Below are positions 24,379 through 32,909 of a stretch of 64,000 bases of DNA, in pieces. The position numbers were made by a program, and so were the translations under genes. Source of the stretch: Kitasatospora setae KM-6054 (GTDB lineage: Bacteria > Actinomycetota > Actinomycetes > Streptomycetales > Streptomycetaceae); contig NC_016109.1 in assembly GCF_000269985.1 (NCBI RefSeq), forward strand, positions 5,084,001-5,148,000. The letters are read 5' to 3'. Under the pieces are notes generated by a model. The model worked only from the letters and a program-made list of their open reading frames with translations. It did no database searches and had not been told where the DNA came from. The first letter of the stretch is position 1. Each line of letters starts with the position of its first letter.

Positions 24379-26148
24379 CTACTTGTTGCCGACGTGCAGC
24401 ACCTTGGAGACCGCCGGGCCGGCGGCCGCCGAGCCGTGGCCGCCGCCCTGGACCTCGGCGGCGACGGCGAGGTTGCCGGAGTAGGCGGTGAACCAGGAGT
24501 TCGCGTCGGCGCTGGAGTCGACCTCGGCGGTGCCGGTCTTCGCGCCGGAACCGGCCGGCAGGGCCGGCTTGACCACGGCGGCGGTGCCGGAGCGGACGGT
24601 CTGCACCATCAGCGACTGCAGGCTGCCCAGCACCTCGGGGGAGAGGTTGCGGGCGGCCTTCTTCTGCTCCATGCCGGGCACCAGGATCGGCTGGCGGAAC
24701 ACCCCGGACTGCACGGTCGCCGCGACCGAGGCCATGCCCAGCGGGTTGGCCCGGACCTTGCCCTGGCCGATGAACTCGCTGGCCGCGCCCGCCATGTTGC
24801 CCTCGACCGGGATGTCGGTGTCGAAGTTGGACAGGCCGGTCCGCCAGACCAGGCCGAGGCCGAAGACGTCCTTGGCGATCGCCGGCAGGCTGTTCGGCTT
24901 GAGGACGTCCTTGCCCTTCTCGATGAAGGAGGTGTTGCAGGAGTTCACGAACGCGTCGGTGAGCGTGTAGTCCGGGTGCGCGCCGGGCTCGTCGTTGGAG
25001 ATCGACTTGCCGGTGACCATGGTGGTCTCGGGGCAGGGCATCGGGGTGGTCGGCGTGACGCCCGCCTCCAGCAGCGCCGCCGAGGTCAGCACCTTCATGG
25101 TCGACCCGGGCGCGGTCGCACCGGAGAAGGCCCGGTTCTGGCCGGTCGACGGGGAGAACGCGTACGCCAGGATGCCGCCGCTGCTGGGCTCGATCGCCAC
25201 CAGCGAGGCGGGCTTGCCGCCCTGCCCGGCGACGGCCTGCTCGGCGGCGGCCTGCAGGTCGGCGTCCAGGGTGAGCTTCAGGTTCGGGACGGCCTTGGGC
25301 TCCTTGAGGGTGAACAGCTTCTCGTCGGCGGTCTTGGCACCGCCGCCGGCCGCCGGGGAGCCGCTCGGGCTGGGCGAGGCGCCGGCGCCGGCGCCGGCGT
25401 CCGCCGCCGAGGTGATCACCACGCCGCTGCCGGCGTCCGCCGGGTCGCCGCCCTGCGGGGCCGCCGAGCGGAGCTGGTTGAGCAGGCCGGTCAGCGAGGG
25501 GTAGCCGCCGAGCGGCTTGCCCTTGCGGTCGGTGACGGTGGACGGCGCGGCGTACAGCGGCTTGACCGTGATCGTCTCGTTCGCGTCCAGCTTGGGGTGG
25601 ATGACGCTGGGGGCCCAGTGCACGGCGGCGGTGCCGTCGCTCATCTTGACCACGCCGAGGACGCCGTCGTAGTTCCAGGGGGTGCCGGTCTCGGCGAACT
25701 CCACCGAAGCCTTGAAGCTCTCCAGCACGCCGGTCGGCGCCGCCGGGGCGCTCGCGGCGGCGGAGGCGGTGGCCGCGCCGGAGGCGGGCGCGCTCGCGGA
25801 CTTGGACGCGGCCGGGCTGGGCGCGGTGGTGGGGCCGCCGACGGTGAGGTGGACGGCGCTCGGCTTCACCTTGTCCTGGAAGGACTGCAGGGCGGCCTGC
25901 GCCTTGTCCGGGTCGTCGGTGAGCTTGGCGGCCGCGAACAGGTCGCCCTTGGCCCAGGCCTCCAGGAACGCCTTGGCGCCGGACGCGGCGAGCTCCTGGC
26001 TGGGCGGCTCGGCCACCACGGTGCGCGGCTTCTTCGCCTCGTCCTTGCCGGACCCGCCGCCCCCGACCAGGGCGTACGCCCCGTAGCCGCCGCCGACGAG
26101 CACGGCTGCGGCGACGACGGAGACGCCGATCTTCGCGCCCTTGTTCAC
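24379..26148 (-). CDS. Penicillin-binding protein with MecA_N/NTF2-like domain
   Basis: 589 aa from GTG at 26148, preceded by GGGGGA; the upstream Cys-rich extension is rejected as non-coding. One N-terminal membrane anchor (VSVVAAAVLVGGGYGAYAL), an NTF2-like MecA_N domain (AKAFLEAWAKGDLFAAAKLTDD), Ala/Ser linkers, and a transpeptidase domain with Ser349-Thr-Met-Lys352, Ser403-Cys-Asn405 and Lys537-Thr-Gly539. It is a second, structurally different class B PBP in this window. Such proteins can have low beta-lactam affinity, but that is not visible here. Extracytoplasmic. Confidence 0.9.
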   Translation of the reverse strand: MNKGAKIGVSVVAAAVLVGGGYGAYALVGGGGSGKDEAKKPRTVVAEPPSQELAASGAKAFLEAWAKGDLFAAAKLTDDPDKAQAALQSFQDKVKPSAVHLTVGGPTTAPSPAASKSASAPASGAATASAAASAPAAPTGVLESFKASVEFAETGTPWNYDGVLGVVKMSDGTAAVHWAPSVIHPKLDANETITVKPLYAAPSTVTDRKGKPLGGYPSLTGLLNQLRSAAPQGGDPADAGSGVVITSAADAGAGAGASPSPSGSPAAGGGAKTADEKLFTLKEPKAVPNLKLTLDADLQAAAEQAVAGQGGKPASLVAIEPSSGGILAYAFSPSTGQNRAFSGATAPGSTMKVLTSAALLEAGVTPTTPMPCPETTMVTGKSISNDEPGAHPDYTLTDAFVNSCNTSFIEKGKDVLKPNSLPAIAKDVFGLGLVWRTGLSNFDTDIPVEGNMAGAASEFIGQGKVRANPLGMASVAATVQSGVFRQPILVPGMEQKKAARNLSPEVLGSLQSLMVQTVRSGTAAVVKPALPAGSGAKTGTAEVDSSADANSWFTAYSGNLAVAAEVQGGGHGSAAAGPAVSKVLHVGNK

Positions 26149-26192
26149 GTGGAGTCCCCCATGGTGTGTGGTGGCCGGCTGGGACCGGCGGC

Positions 26193-26234
26193 CACGACAC
26201 CATAGGCAGACATCTTCCGTGCACTCACGACACC
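26193..26234 (-). promoter_or_regulatory. Direct repeats and -10 upstream of the MecA_N-type PBP
   Basis: On the minus strand GGTGTCGTG occurs twice, at 26234-26226 and 26201-26193, 33 bases (about three helical turns) apart. A TATGGT -10 candidate lies at 26206-26201, giving a leader of about 45 bases to the GTG at 26148. The spacing is that of a dimeric activator or response regulator site. Confidence 0.35.
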
Positions 26235-26317
26235 GAAGCGGTTTGTGACAGTTCCGGTACATGTGAGCGGGTGTGGCGGCCGCCGGGAGCGGGCGGCGGT
26301 GCGGTGCGGGTGCCGGG

Positions 26318-28078
26318 TCAGATCCAGGTGTCGAGCCACATGCGGGCCCGCCACTCGTCCATCGGGATCGTCTGCCCGGTGTAGATCGGGTAGAAGTACA
26401 GGAAGTTCCACATGATCGCGACGACCAGCAGCCCGGCGCCGGTGGCCCCGGCCAGCCTGCGGTCGGGCGAGGCGTCGGAGCGGCCGAGGATGCCGCCGAT
26501 CATCATGGTCACCGCGAGCACCAGGAACGGGACGAAGCAGACCGCGTAGAACAGGAAGATCGTCCGCGCCTGGTAGTTGAACCAGGGCAGGTAGCCGGCG
26601 GCCAGCGCGCACAGGATCGCCCCGGCCCGCCAGTCGCGGCGCATCACCCAGCGGTACAGGCAGTAGAGCAGGCCGGCGATGCCCGCCCACCACAGGAACG
26701 GGGTGCCGATGGCGAGCACCTCGCGGGCGCACTCGGCGGTGGTGCAGCCGGCCTGGCCGTTCTTCGGCGACTCGTAGAAGAACGAGACCGGGCGGCCGAC
26801 CAGCAGCCAGCTCCACGGGTTGGACTGGTAGGTGTGCGGGTCGTGCAGGTTGACGTTGAAGTGCCAGATCTCGTGGTGGTAGTGCCACAGGCTGCGGGCC
26901 CAGTCCGGCATCCAGCCCCAGGTGTCGCTGGGGTTCAGCGCGGCCCAGTCGCGCAGGTAGCCGCCCTTGCCGCTCTCCGGGGAGGAGAGGATCCAGCCGG
27001 TCCAGGTCGCCAGGTAGGTGACGCCGGCGGTCAGGCCGACCGACACCGCCGACCAGGCGAAGTCCCACAGGTCGCGCAGGCCGACCCGGCCGCCGGCCAG
27101 CCGGCGGGCCGAGGAGTCCCAGAAGCCGGCCAGCAGCACCAGGGCCAGGATCGCCGGGGCGCCGCTCCACTTGGTGCCGGTCATCAGGCCCAGGCAGACC
27201 GCCGCGGCCAGCCGGTACGGGCGCCAGCCGAGGTGCCACCAGTCGGCGCCCAGGCCCTGCTCCAGCCGGGCGGCGAGCCTGGCGCGGCTCTTGTCCCGGT
27301 CGACCAGCAGCAGGCCGAACGCGGCCAGGAACCAGAACATCACGATCAGGTCGAGGATCGCGCTGCGGCTGAGCACGAAGTGCAGGCCGTCGACCGACAG
27401 CAGCAGGCCGGCCACGCAGCCCAGCAGGGTCGAGCGGAACATCCGGCGGCCGATCCGGGCCAGCATCAGCACCGAGAGGGTGCCGAGCACGGCCACCATG
27501 AAGCGCCAGCCGAACGGGGTCATCCCGAACCACTGCTCGCCCAGGCCGATGATCCACTTGCCGACCGGCGGGTGCACCACGAACGCCGCGGTGTCGCTCG
27601 GCGACACCACCGGGTTGGGCGCGGTGATCAGCGCGTTGGCGTCGGAGGGCCAGTTGCCCTCGAAGCCCCGGTCCCAGAGCGTGTACGCGTCCTTCGCGTA
27701 GTACGTCTCGTCGAAGATCAGCGCGTGCGGGCTGCCCAGGTTCGCGAAGCGCAGCACGCCCGCGAAGAGCGCCACCGCCAGCGGCCCCAGCCAGCCGGCC
27801 CACCGGCACAGCCAGGACCACACCGGGTCGGGCAGCCGGACGCCCAGCCGCACCAGCAGCGGGGACGGCGGGACGGTCGCGGGCGTGACGCCCGGGCCGT
27901 CCGGCATCGGCGGCACCAACTGCTGCTCCAGCGGCGTGCGCCGCAGCGCCCGGTAGCCCGCGCCGGCCAGCGCCCGGGCCCACCGGGAGGCCGGTTCGGG
28001 CTCCGTCCGCGGCGCCGGAACGGCGGCCGGGTCGGCCGGTTCAAGCACGGTCACGCCGCCCCGCTCGGGGTGGTCCAT
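26318..28078 (-). CDS. pmt: Protein O-mannosyltransferase
   Basis: 586 aa, polytopic, GT39-type. After a ~90-residue Pro-rich cytoplasmic start comes a first helix and an extracellular loop with the conserved acidic pair Asp123-Glu124 (LIFDETYYAKDAY), HPPVGKWIIGLG and the multi-helix body ending in MDEWRARMWLDTW. It transfers mannose from polyprenyl-phosphate-mannose to Ser/Thr of secreted proteins during Sec export. In Streptomyces this glycosylation is also needed by phage phiC31. ATG at 28078 was preferred because GGAGAG precedes it. Divergent from rsmI, an arrangement I recall as conserved. Confidence 0.93.
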   Translation of the reverse strand: MDHPERGGVTVLEPADPAAVPAPRTEPEPASRWARALAGAGYRALRRTPLEQQLVPPMPDGPGVTPATVPPSPLLVRLGVRLPDPVWSWLCRWAGWLGPLAVALFAGVLRFANLGSPHALIFDETYYAKDAYTLWDRGFEGNWPSDANALITAPNPVVSPSDTAAFVVHPPVGKWIIGLGEQWFGMTPFGWRFMVAVLGTLSVLMLARIGRRMFRSTLLGCVAGLLLSVDGLHFVLSRSAILDLIVMFWFLAAFGLLLVDRDKSRARLAARLEQGLGADWWHLGWRPYRLAAAVCLGLMTGTKWSGAPAILALVLLAGFWDSSARRLAGGRVGLRDLWDFAWSAVSVGLTAGVTYLATWTGWILSSPESGKGGYLRDWAALNPSDTWGWMPDWARSLWHYHHEIWHFNVNLHDPHTYQSNPWSWLLVGRPVSFFYESPKNGQAGCTTAECAREVLAIGTPFLWWAGIAGLLYCLYRWVMRRDWRAGAILCALAAGYLPWFNYQARTIFLFYAVCFVPFLVLAVTMMIGGILGRSDASPDRRLAGATGAGLLVVAIMWNFLYFYPIYTGQTIPMDEWRARMWLDTWI

Positions 28079-28109
28079 ACCACTCTCCATGTCGCCGTTC
28101 ACGGGCCAC

Positions 28110-28137
28110 ATCGTAGGGGCAACGGCGGAAGTCACAA
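28110..28137 (-). promoter_or_regulatory. Promoter of the O-mannosyltransferase gene
   Basis: On the minus strand TTGTGA (28137-28132), a 16-base spacer and TACGAT (28115-28110), about 32 bases upstream of the start at 28078. Confidence 0.5.
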
Positions 28138-28216
28138 GGGGTCCCCGGCCCTCGCTTGCGACCCGCGCCCCTTCCACCAGCCACGAGGGGCCGCCCGGTA
28201 GGGGAGGATGGTGCAC

Positions 28217-29062
28217 GTGACTGGTGTTCTCGTACTGGCAGGTACCCCCATCGGCGACGTCGAGGACGCGCCGCCCCGACTGCGCGCCGAACTCGCCGGC
28301 GCCGACGTCATCGCGGCCGAGGACACCCGGCGGCTGCGCCGGCTGACCCAGGCGCTGGGCGTGGTCCCGGCCGGCCGGGTGGTCTCGTACTTCGAGGGCA
28401 ACGAGGTGGCCCGCACGCCCGAGCTGGTGGCCGCGCTGCTGGACGGTTCCCGGGTGCTGCTGGTCACCGACGCGGGCATGCCCTCGGTCTCCGACCCCGG
28501 CTACCGGCTGGTGGACGCCGCCGTCGCGGCCGGGATCAAGGTCACCGCGGTGCCCGGACCGTCCGCGGTGCTGACCGCGCTGGCGCTCTCCGCGCTGCCG
28601 GTCGACCGGTTCACCTTCGAGGGCTTCCTGCCGCGCAAGGCCGGCGACCGGGCCCGGCAGCTCGCCCAGGTCGCCGCCGAGCCGCGCACCATGGTGTTCT
28701 TCGAGGCCCCGCACCGGATCGCCGAGACGCTCGCCGCGATGGCCGAGGCGTTCGGCGCCGAGCGCTCCGCCGCGGTCTGCCGGGAACTGACCAAGACCTA
28801 CGAGGAGGTCAGGCGCGGCCCGCTGGCCGAGCTCGCCGCCTGGGCGGCGGACGGCGTCCGCGGCGAGATCACCGTGGTGGTGGCCGGCGCCCCGCCCGCC
28901 GCCCCCGAGGAGGTCGGCCCGGCCGAGCTGGCCCGGCGGGTGGCCCGCCGGGAGGAGGCCGGGGAGCGCCGCAAGGAGGCGATCGCGGCGGTCGCCGTCG
29001 AGCTGGGGCTGCGCAAGTCGGTCGTGTTCGACGCGGTGGTGGCGGCCAAGCACGCGCCCTGA
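28217..29062 (+). CDS. rsmI: 16S rRNA (cytidine1402-2'-O)-methyltransferase RsmI
   Basis: 281 aa. Tetrapyrrole-methylase fold with TPIGD, ADVIAAEDTRRLRRL, VTDAGMPSVSDPGYRL, PGPSAVLTAL and VFFEAPHR, all typical of RsmI, which 2'-O-methylates C1402 in the ribosomal P site using SAM. GTG at 28217 (VTGVLVLAGTPIGD) is preferred to ATG at 28208, because the Shine-Dalgarno GGGGAGG ends at 28207: one base from the ATG but nine from the GTG. Cytosolic, single gene. Confidence 0.93.
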   Translation: MTGVLVLAGTPIGDVEDAPPRLRAELAGADVIAAEDTRRLRRLTQALGVVPAGRVVSYFEGNEVARTPELVAALLDGSRVLLVTDAGMPSVSDPGYRLVDAAVAAGIKVTAVPGPSAVLTALALSALPVDRFTFEGFLPRKAGDRARQLAQVAAEPRTMVFFEAPHRIAETLAAMAEAFGAERSAAVCRELTKTYEEVRRGPLAELAAWAADGVRGEITVVVAGAPPAAPEEVGPAELARRVARREEAGERRKEAIAAVAVELGLRKSVVFDAVVAAKHAP

Positions 29063-29277
29063 GCCGGGGCCCCGGCGGCCCGGCCGGTCAGCTTGTATGG
29101 CAATGGCCGAAATCGCGCGTACGTTGGAATGAGCACCCCAGCGGTGGGCCAATTCGGGGCCAAGACTTGGCAAGCCGGGCATCGGACGCAGCCGCCCGGG
29201 CATTTCCTGGGATGCAGCACCCCGCACCCGGCCGCCAGGACCGGGCGACGGGCTCCGAGCGAAGCGAGGTGGCGCGC

Positions 29278-29694
29278 ATGAGCGACACGATCGACAGCCC
29301 CCGGAACGGCGGAGCACCCAGCGGACTCGGCACGACCAGCCGTCCCGCGCCCGTGCAGACGGTCCACGAGGCGTACTCCTTCGCCTGCCTCAACTGCGGC
29401 TACGGCTGGGAGCAGGCGTACGACATCGAGCACCACACGGCCAAGGACGGCCACACCGTGGTCGAGTACACGGCGAACGGCGTCCGGGTCCCCTCCCCGC
29501 TGCGCGAGCTGGTCTGCCCCGGCTGCGGCGGCGAGCGGGTCCGGATCATGCGGGCCGGCCGGGTGGCCGGCGTCGCCGCCGTCATGAAGAACGGCTCCGG
29601 CTACGCCCCCACCGCCGAACCCGAGGGCCCGCCGGTGCCCGCCCGGCTGCGGGCCGGGCTCCGCTGGCTCCGCTGGCTGCGCCGCACCGGCTGA
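29278..29694 (+). CDS. Zinc-ribbon hypothetical protein
   Basis: 138 aa. Two CxxC knuckles, Cys37/Cys40 (ACLNCGYGW) and Cys80/Cys83 (VCPGCGGER), separated by about 40 residues, should bind one zinc. The N-terminus is Ser/Gly-rich and the C-terminus is basic (RLRAGLRWLRWLRRTG). It has no membrane helix. ATG start; GAAGCGAGGTGG lies upstream. Between rsmI and metG. Function unknown, possibly nucleic-acid or protein binding. Confidence 0.7.
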   Translation: MSDTIDSPRNGGAPSGLGTTSRPAPVQTVHEAYSFACLNCGYGWEQAYDIEHHTAKDGHTVVEYTANGVRVPSPLRELVCPGCGGERVRIMRAGRVAGVAAVMKNGSGYAPTAEPEGPPVPARLRAGLRWLRWLRRTG

Positions 29695-29710
29695 CCGCGC
29701 CTCCCGCCGG

Positions 29711-29788
29711 ACCGCCCCCGACCGGGGCGGTCCGGGGCGGTCCGGGGCGGTGCGGCCGGTGCGGGGCGGTCCGGGGCGGTGCGGCCGG
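29711..29788. repeat. GC-rich hairpin and tandem repeats between the zinc-ribbon gene and metG
   Basis: A stem ACCGCCCC/GGGGCGGT (29711-29718 with 29723-29730) likely terminates the zinc-ribbon gene. It continues into about six imperfect copies of CCGGGGCGGT or TGCGGCCGG up to the metG promoter. It may be an expanded terminator arm. Confidence 0.5.
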
Positions 29789-29793
29789 GCCAC

Positions 29794-29799
29794 TAGGAT
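29794..29799 (+). promoter_or_regulatory. -10 box of metG, probably leaderless
   Basis: TAGGAT lies 8 bases before the ATG at 29808, and no Shine-Dalgarno precedes the start, so transcription probably begins at or next to the start codon. Confidence 0.5.
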
Positions 29800-29807
29800 T
29801 CCGGGGT

Positions 29808-31412
29808 ATGGCGGCCTTGGAAGAGCACACCAGCAGCGACGCGTACTACGTCACCACCCCGATCTACTACGTGAACGACCGGCCCCACCTGGGCCACGCG
29901 TACACGACCGTGGCGGGCGACGTGCTGACCCGCTGGCACCGGCAGCGCGGCGAGGACGTCTGGTACCTGACCGGCACCGACGAGCACGGCCAGAAGATCC
30001 TGCGCACCGCCGAGGCCAACGGCGTCACCCCGCAGGAGTGGTGCGACAAGCTGGTCGGGGAAGCCTGGAAGCCGCTCTGGGAGCACCTGCGGATCGCCAA
30101 CGACGACTTCATCCGCACCACCGAGGCCCGGCACACCGACCGCGTGCAGGAGTTCGTCCAGGACCTGTACGACAAGGGCGAGATCTACCAGGGCAGCTAC
30201 ACCGGCCCGTACTGCGTCGGCTGCGAGGAGTACAAGCTCCCCGGCGAACTGCTGCCCGGCACCACCGAGGACGAGAAGCTCTGCCCGGTCCACAAGCGCC
30301 CGGTCGAGTGGCTGGAGGAGGAGAACTACTTCTTCCGGCTCTCCGCGTACGGCCCGAAGCTGCTGGAGTTCTACGCCGCCAACCCGGACTTCATCCAGCC
30401 CGCCTCCGCCCGCAACGAGGTGCTGCGCTTCGTCGAGCAGGACCTCAAGGACCTGTCGATCTCCCGCTCCACCTTCGACTGGGGCGTCCCGCTGCCCTGG
30501 GACGCCAAGCACGTCCTGTACGTGTGGGTCGACGCCCTGCAGAACTACATCACCGCCGCCGGCTACGGCAGCGACCCCGAGCGCTTCGCCCGGCTCTGGC
30601 CCGCCTCCGTGCACCTGGTCGGCAAGGACATCCTGCGCTTCCACGCCGTCATCTGGCCCGCCATGCTGATGGCCGCCGGACTGCCGCTGCCGCGCCGGGT
30701 CGTCGCCAACGGCTGGCTGATGGTCGGCGGCGAGAAGATGAGCAAGTCCAACCTCACCGGCATCGCGCCCACCGACCTGACCTCGCACTTCGGCGTCGAC
30801 GCGTACCGCTACTACTTCCTGCGGGCCATCCCGTTCGGCACCGACGGGTCCTTCTCCTGGGAGGACTTCACCGCCCGCTACACCTCCGAACTCGCCAACG
30901 ACTTCGGCAACCTGGCCTCCCGGGTCGCCGCCATGGTCGGCAAGTACTTCGACGGCGCGCTCCCCGCCGCCACCGCGCACGGCCCCGCCGAACAGGCCCT
31001 CGCCGACGCGCTGGTGAAGGCCACCGCCGAGGCCGACCGGAAGATCGGCGAGGAACTCGACTTCGCGGGCGGCATCGCCGCCGTCTTCGAGTTCGTCAAG
31101 CTGGTCAACGGCTACCTCACCGAGCAGGAGCCCTGGAAGGTCGCCAAGGACACCACCGCGGAGGGACAGGCCCGGCTCGCCACGGTCCTGTACACCGCCG
31201 CCGAGGCGCTGCGGGCCACCGCCGTCCTGCTCAACCCGCTGATGCCGGACTCCGCCGCCGAGCTCTGGGACTCGCTCGGCGCCGAGCCCGCGCTCGGCGC
31301 CCTCGCCGACCAGCGGATCGCCACCGTCGCCGACTGGGGCCGACTGCCCGCCGGGGCCACCGTCACCAAGGGCGAGATCCTCTTCCCCCGGCTCGAGGAG
31401 AAGCCCGCCTGA
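29808..31412 (+). CDS. metG: Methionyl-tRNA synthetase
   Basis: 534 aa. Class I synthetase with HIGH-type HLGH (27-30) and KMSKS (310-314), the MetRS-specific TPIYYVND and TGTDEHGQKI, an inserted CP domain with one zinc knuckle (YCVGCEEY ... LCPVHKRP), and an anticodon-binding helical bundle. It charges tRNA-Met with methionine. No C-terminal tRNA-binding extension is present, matching the short actinobacterial type. The stop overlaps the tatD start by one base. Confidence 0.97.
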   Translation: MAALEEHTSSDAYYVTTPIYYVNDRPHLGHAYTTVAGDVLTRWHRQRGEDVWYLTGTDEHGQKILRTAEANGVTPQEWCDKLVGEAWKPLWEHLRIANDDFIRTTEARHTDRVQEFVQDLYDKGEIYQGSYTGPYCVGCEEYKLPGELLPGTTEDEKLCPVHKRPVEWLEEENYFFRLSAYGPKLLEFYAANPDFIQPASARNEVLRFVEQDLKDLSISRSTFDWGVPLPWDAKHVLYVWVDALQNYITAAGYGSDPERFARLWPASVHLVGKDILRFHAVIWPAMLMAAGLPLPRRVVANGWLMVGGEKMSKSNLTGIAPTDLTSHFGVDAYRYYFLRAIPFGTDGSFSWEDFTARYTSELANDFGNLASRVAAMVGKYFDGALPAATAHGPAEQALADALVKATAEADRKIGEELDFAGGIAAVFEFVKLVNGYLTEQEPWKVAKDTTAEGQARLATVLYTAAEALRATAVLLNPLMPDSAAELWDSLGAEPALGALADQRIATVADWGRLPAGATVTKGEILFPRLEEKPA

Positions 31413-32299
31413 TGGCCGCGAGCAAGGGCAAGAAGGAGCAGGACCGCACCCCGCCGCCGCTCCCCGAGCCGCTGGCCGTCCCGGTCGCCGACTCGCACAC
31501 CCACCTCGACATGCAGTCCGGAACCCCCGCCGAGGGCCTGGCCCGGGCCGCCGCCGTCGGCGTCACCACCGTCGTCCAGGTCGGCTGCGACGTGCCCGGC
31601 TCGCGCTGGGCCGCCGACCTGGCCGCCGAGCACGAGCAGGTGCACGCCGCCGTCGCCCTGCACCCCAACGAGGCGCCCCGGATCTTCCTCGGCGACCCCG
31701 ACGGCTGGTCCGGGCAGCGGCGGACCCCCGGCGGGCAGGACGCCCTCGACGAGGCGCTCGCCGAGATCGACCGGCTCGCCGCCCTCCCGCACGTCCTCGC
31801 CGTCGGCGAGACCGGCCTCGACTACTTCCGCACCGGCCCCGAGGGCGTCGACCTGCAGAAGGAGTCCTTCCGCCGGCACATCGAGATCGCCAAACGGCAC
31901 GGCAAGGCCCTGGTCATCCACGACCGCGACGCCCACCAGGACGTCATCGCCCTCCTCCTCGAAGAGGGCGCCCCCGAACGCACCGTCTTCCACTGCTACT
32001 CCGGCGACGCCGCGATGGCCCGCACCTGCGCCGAACACGGCTGGTACCTCTCCTTCGCCGGCCCCGTCACCTACAAGGCCAACCACGCCCTGCGCGAAGC
32101 CCTCACCGCCACCCCCCTCGACCGCGTCCTGATCGAGACCGACGCCCCCTTCCTCACCCCGCACCCCTACCGCGGCCGCCCCAACGCCCCGTACCTGATC
32201 CCGGTCACCCTGCGCGCGATGGCCGACCACCTGGCGCTCGGCGAGGACGAGTTGGCGACGGCGATCGCGGCGAACACGGCCCGGGCCTTCGGCTACTGA
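31412..32299 (+). CDS. tatD: TatD family metal-dependent deoxyribonuclease
   Basis: 295 aa. Metal ligands are visible in order: His29/His31 in DSHTHLD, Glu in VGETGLDY, His in VIHDRDAH, His in VFHCYSGD, and Asp in IETDAPFL. An extra ~20 residues at the N-terminus are Lys/Pro-rich. It overlaps metG by one base, the conserved metG-tatD pair. Members are 3'-5' exonucleases used in DNA repair or degradation. Cytosolic. Confidence 0.93.
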   Translation: MAASKGKKEQDRTPPPLPEPLAVPVADSHTHLDMQSGTPAEGLARAAAVGVTTVVQVGCDVPGSRWAADLAAEHEQVHAAVALHPNEAPRIFLGDPDGWSGQRRTPGGQDALDEALAEIDRLAALPHVLAVGETGLDYFRTGPEGVDLQKESFRRHIEIAKRHGKALVIHDRDAHQDVIALLLEEGAPERTVFHCYSGDAAMARTCAEHGWYLSFAGPVTYKANHALREALTATPLDRVLIETDAPFLTPHPYRGRPNAPYLIPVTLRAMADHLALGEDELATAIAANTARAFGY

Positions 32300-32341
32300 G
32301 GGTGCCCGCAGCGCTACCCTGGCGGCGTGTGGAGCAAGTGG

Positions 32342-32893
32342 ATGAACGCGCCCGCGCGTGGCTGGACCGGCGAAGAGATCGGCGACACCGAGTTCCCGTT
32401 CAGCTGGGAGCTGGTGGACGGGCTGGTCACCCCGGTGCCCTTGCACGACTGGTGGCACGACCGCGTTCGAGACTCGTTGAACGCGGCGGTTCGCCCGCAG
32501 GCGGTGGAGCCGGTGTCAGTGATCGGCCCCACCACGCTGGTGTTCGATCCGTGCAACTGGGTCCGGCCCGACATGGTGGTGTACGACGCATCGGGCCTTG
32601 ACGTCCGCACCACTGTCACCCTGCCGCTGAGGTCGGTGCTGCTCACCGTGGAGGTCGTGGTCCCGGCCACCCGATCCACCGACCGCTTCCGCAAACCGGC
32701 GCAGTACGCCGGAGGCGGCGTCCCGTCCTACTGGCGCGTCGAGCGCGGGGACGACGACGTCCCCGTCGTGCACGAGTTCCGGCTCGACCCGGAGCAGGGC
32801 GTCCACCTCCCCGTCGCCGTGCACGAAGGGTCGCTCCGCACCGAGCTGCCGTTCCCCGTCGAGATCGATCTGAAGCGGCTCGTCAGGCGCTGA
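32342..32893 (+). CDS. Uma2 family (DUF820) endonuclease-fold protein
   Basis: 183 aa from ATG at 32342, which has GGAG 7 bases upstream; GTG at 32327 is an alternative leaderless start behind TACCCT. The Uma2 pattern is clear: FSWELVDGLVT, WVRPDMVVYDASG, LTVEVVVPATRSTDRFRKPAQYAGGGVPSYWRVE. This is the restriction-endonuclease-like core (D, E-x-V, K), although the family's usual S-P-S/T is V-P-A-T here. Lower third-position GC than its neighbours and its position between tatD and rsmA suggest insertion into a conserved block. Biological role of the family is unclear. Confidence 0.8.
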   Translation: MNAPARGWTGEEIGDTEFPFSWELVDGLVTPVPLHDWWHDRVRDSLNAAVRPQAVEPVSVIGPTTLVFDPCNWVRPDMVVYDASGLDVRTTVTLPLRSVLLTVEVVVPATRSTDRFRKPAQYAGGGVPSYWRVERGDDDVPVVHEFRLDPEQGVHLPVAVHEGSLRTELPFPVEIDLKRLVRR

Positions 32894-32897
32894 CCCT

Positions 32898-32903
32898 TAT
32901 CCT
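32898..32903 (+). promoter_or_regulatory. -10 box of rsmA, leaderless
   Basis: TATCCT lies six bases before GTG 32910 with no Shine-Dalgarno between, so rsmA-ispE should be transcribed from a leaderless promoter inside the short gap after the Uma2 gene. Confidence 0.55.
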
Positions 32904-32909
32904 TGGCGG

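Noticed and set aside
29711..29788. Possible CRISPR or satellite array
   Set aside because: Units are about 10 bp, imperfect and GC-only, without spacers. They look like an expanded hairpin and promoter-proximal repeat.
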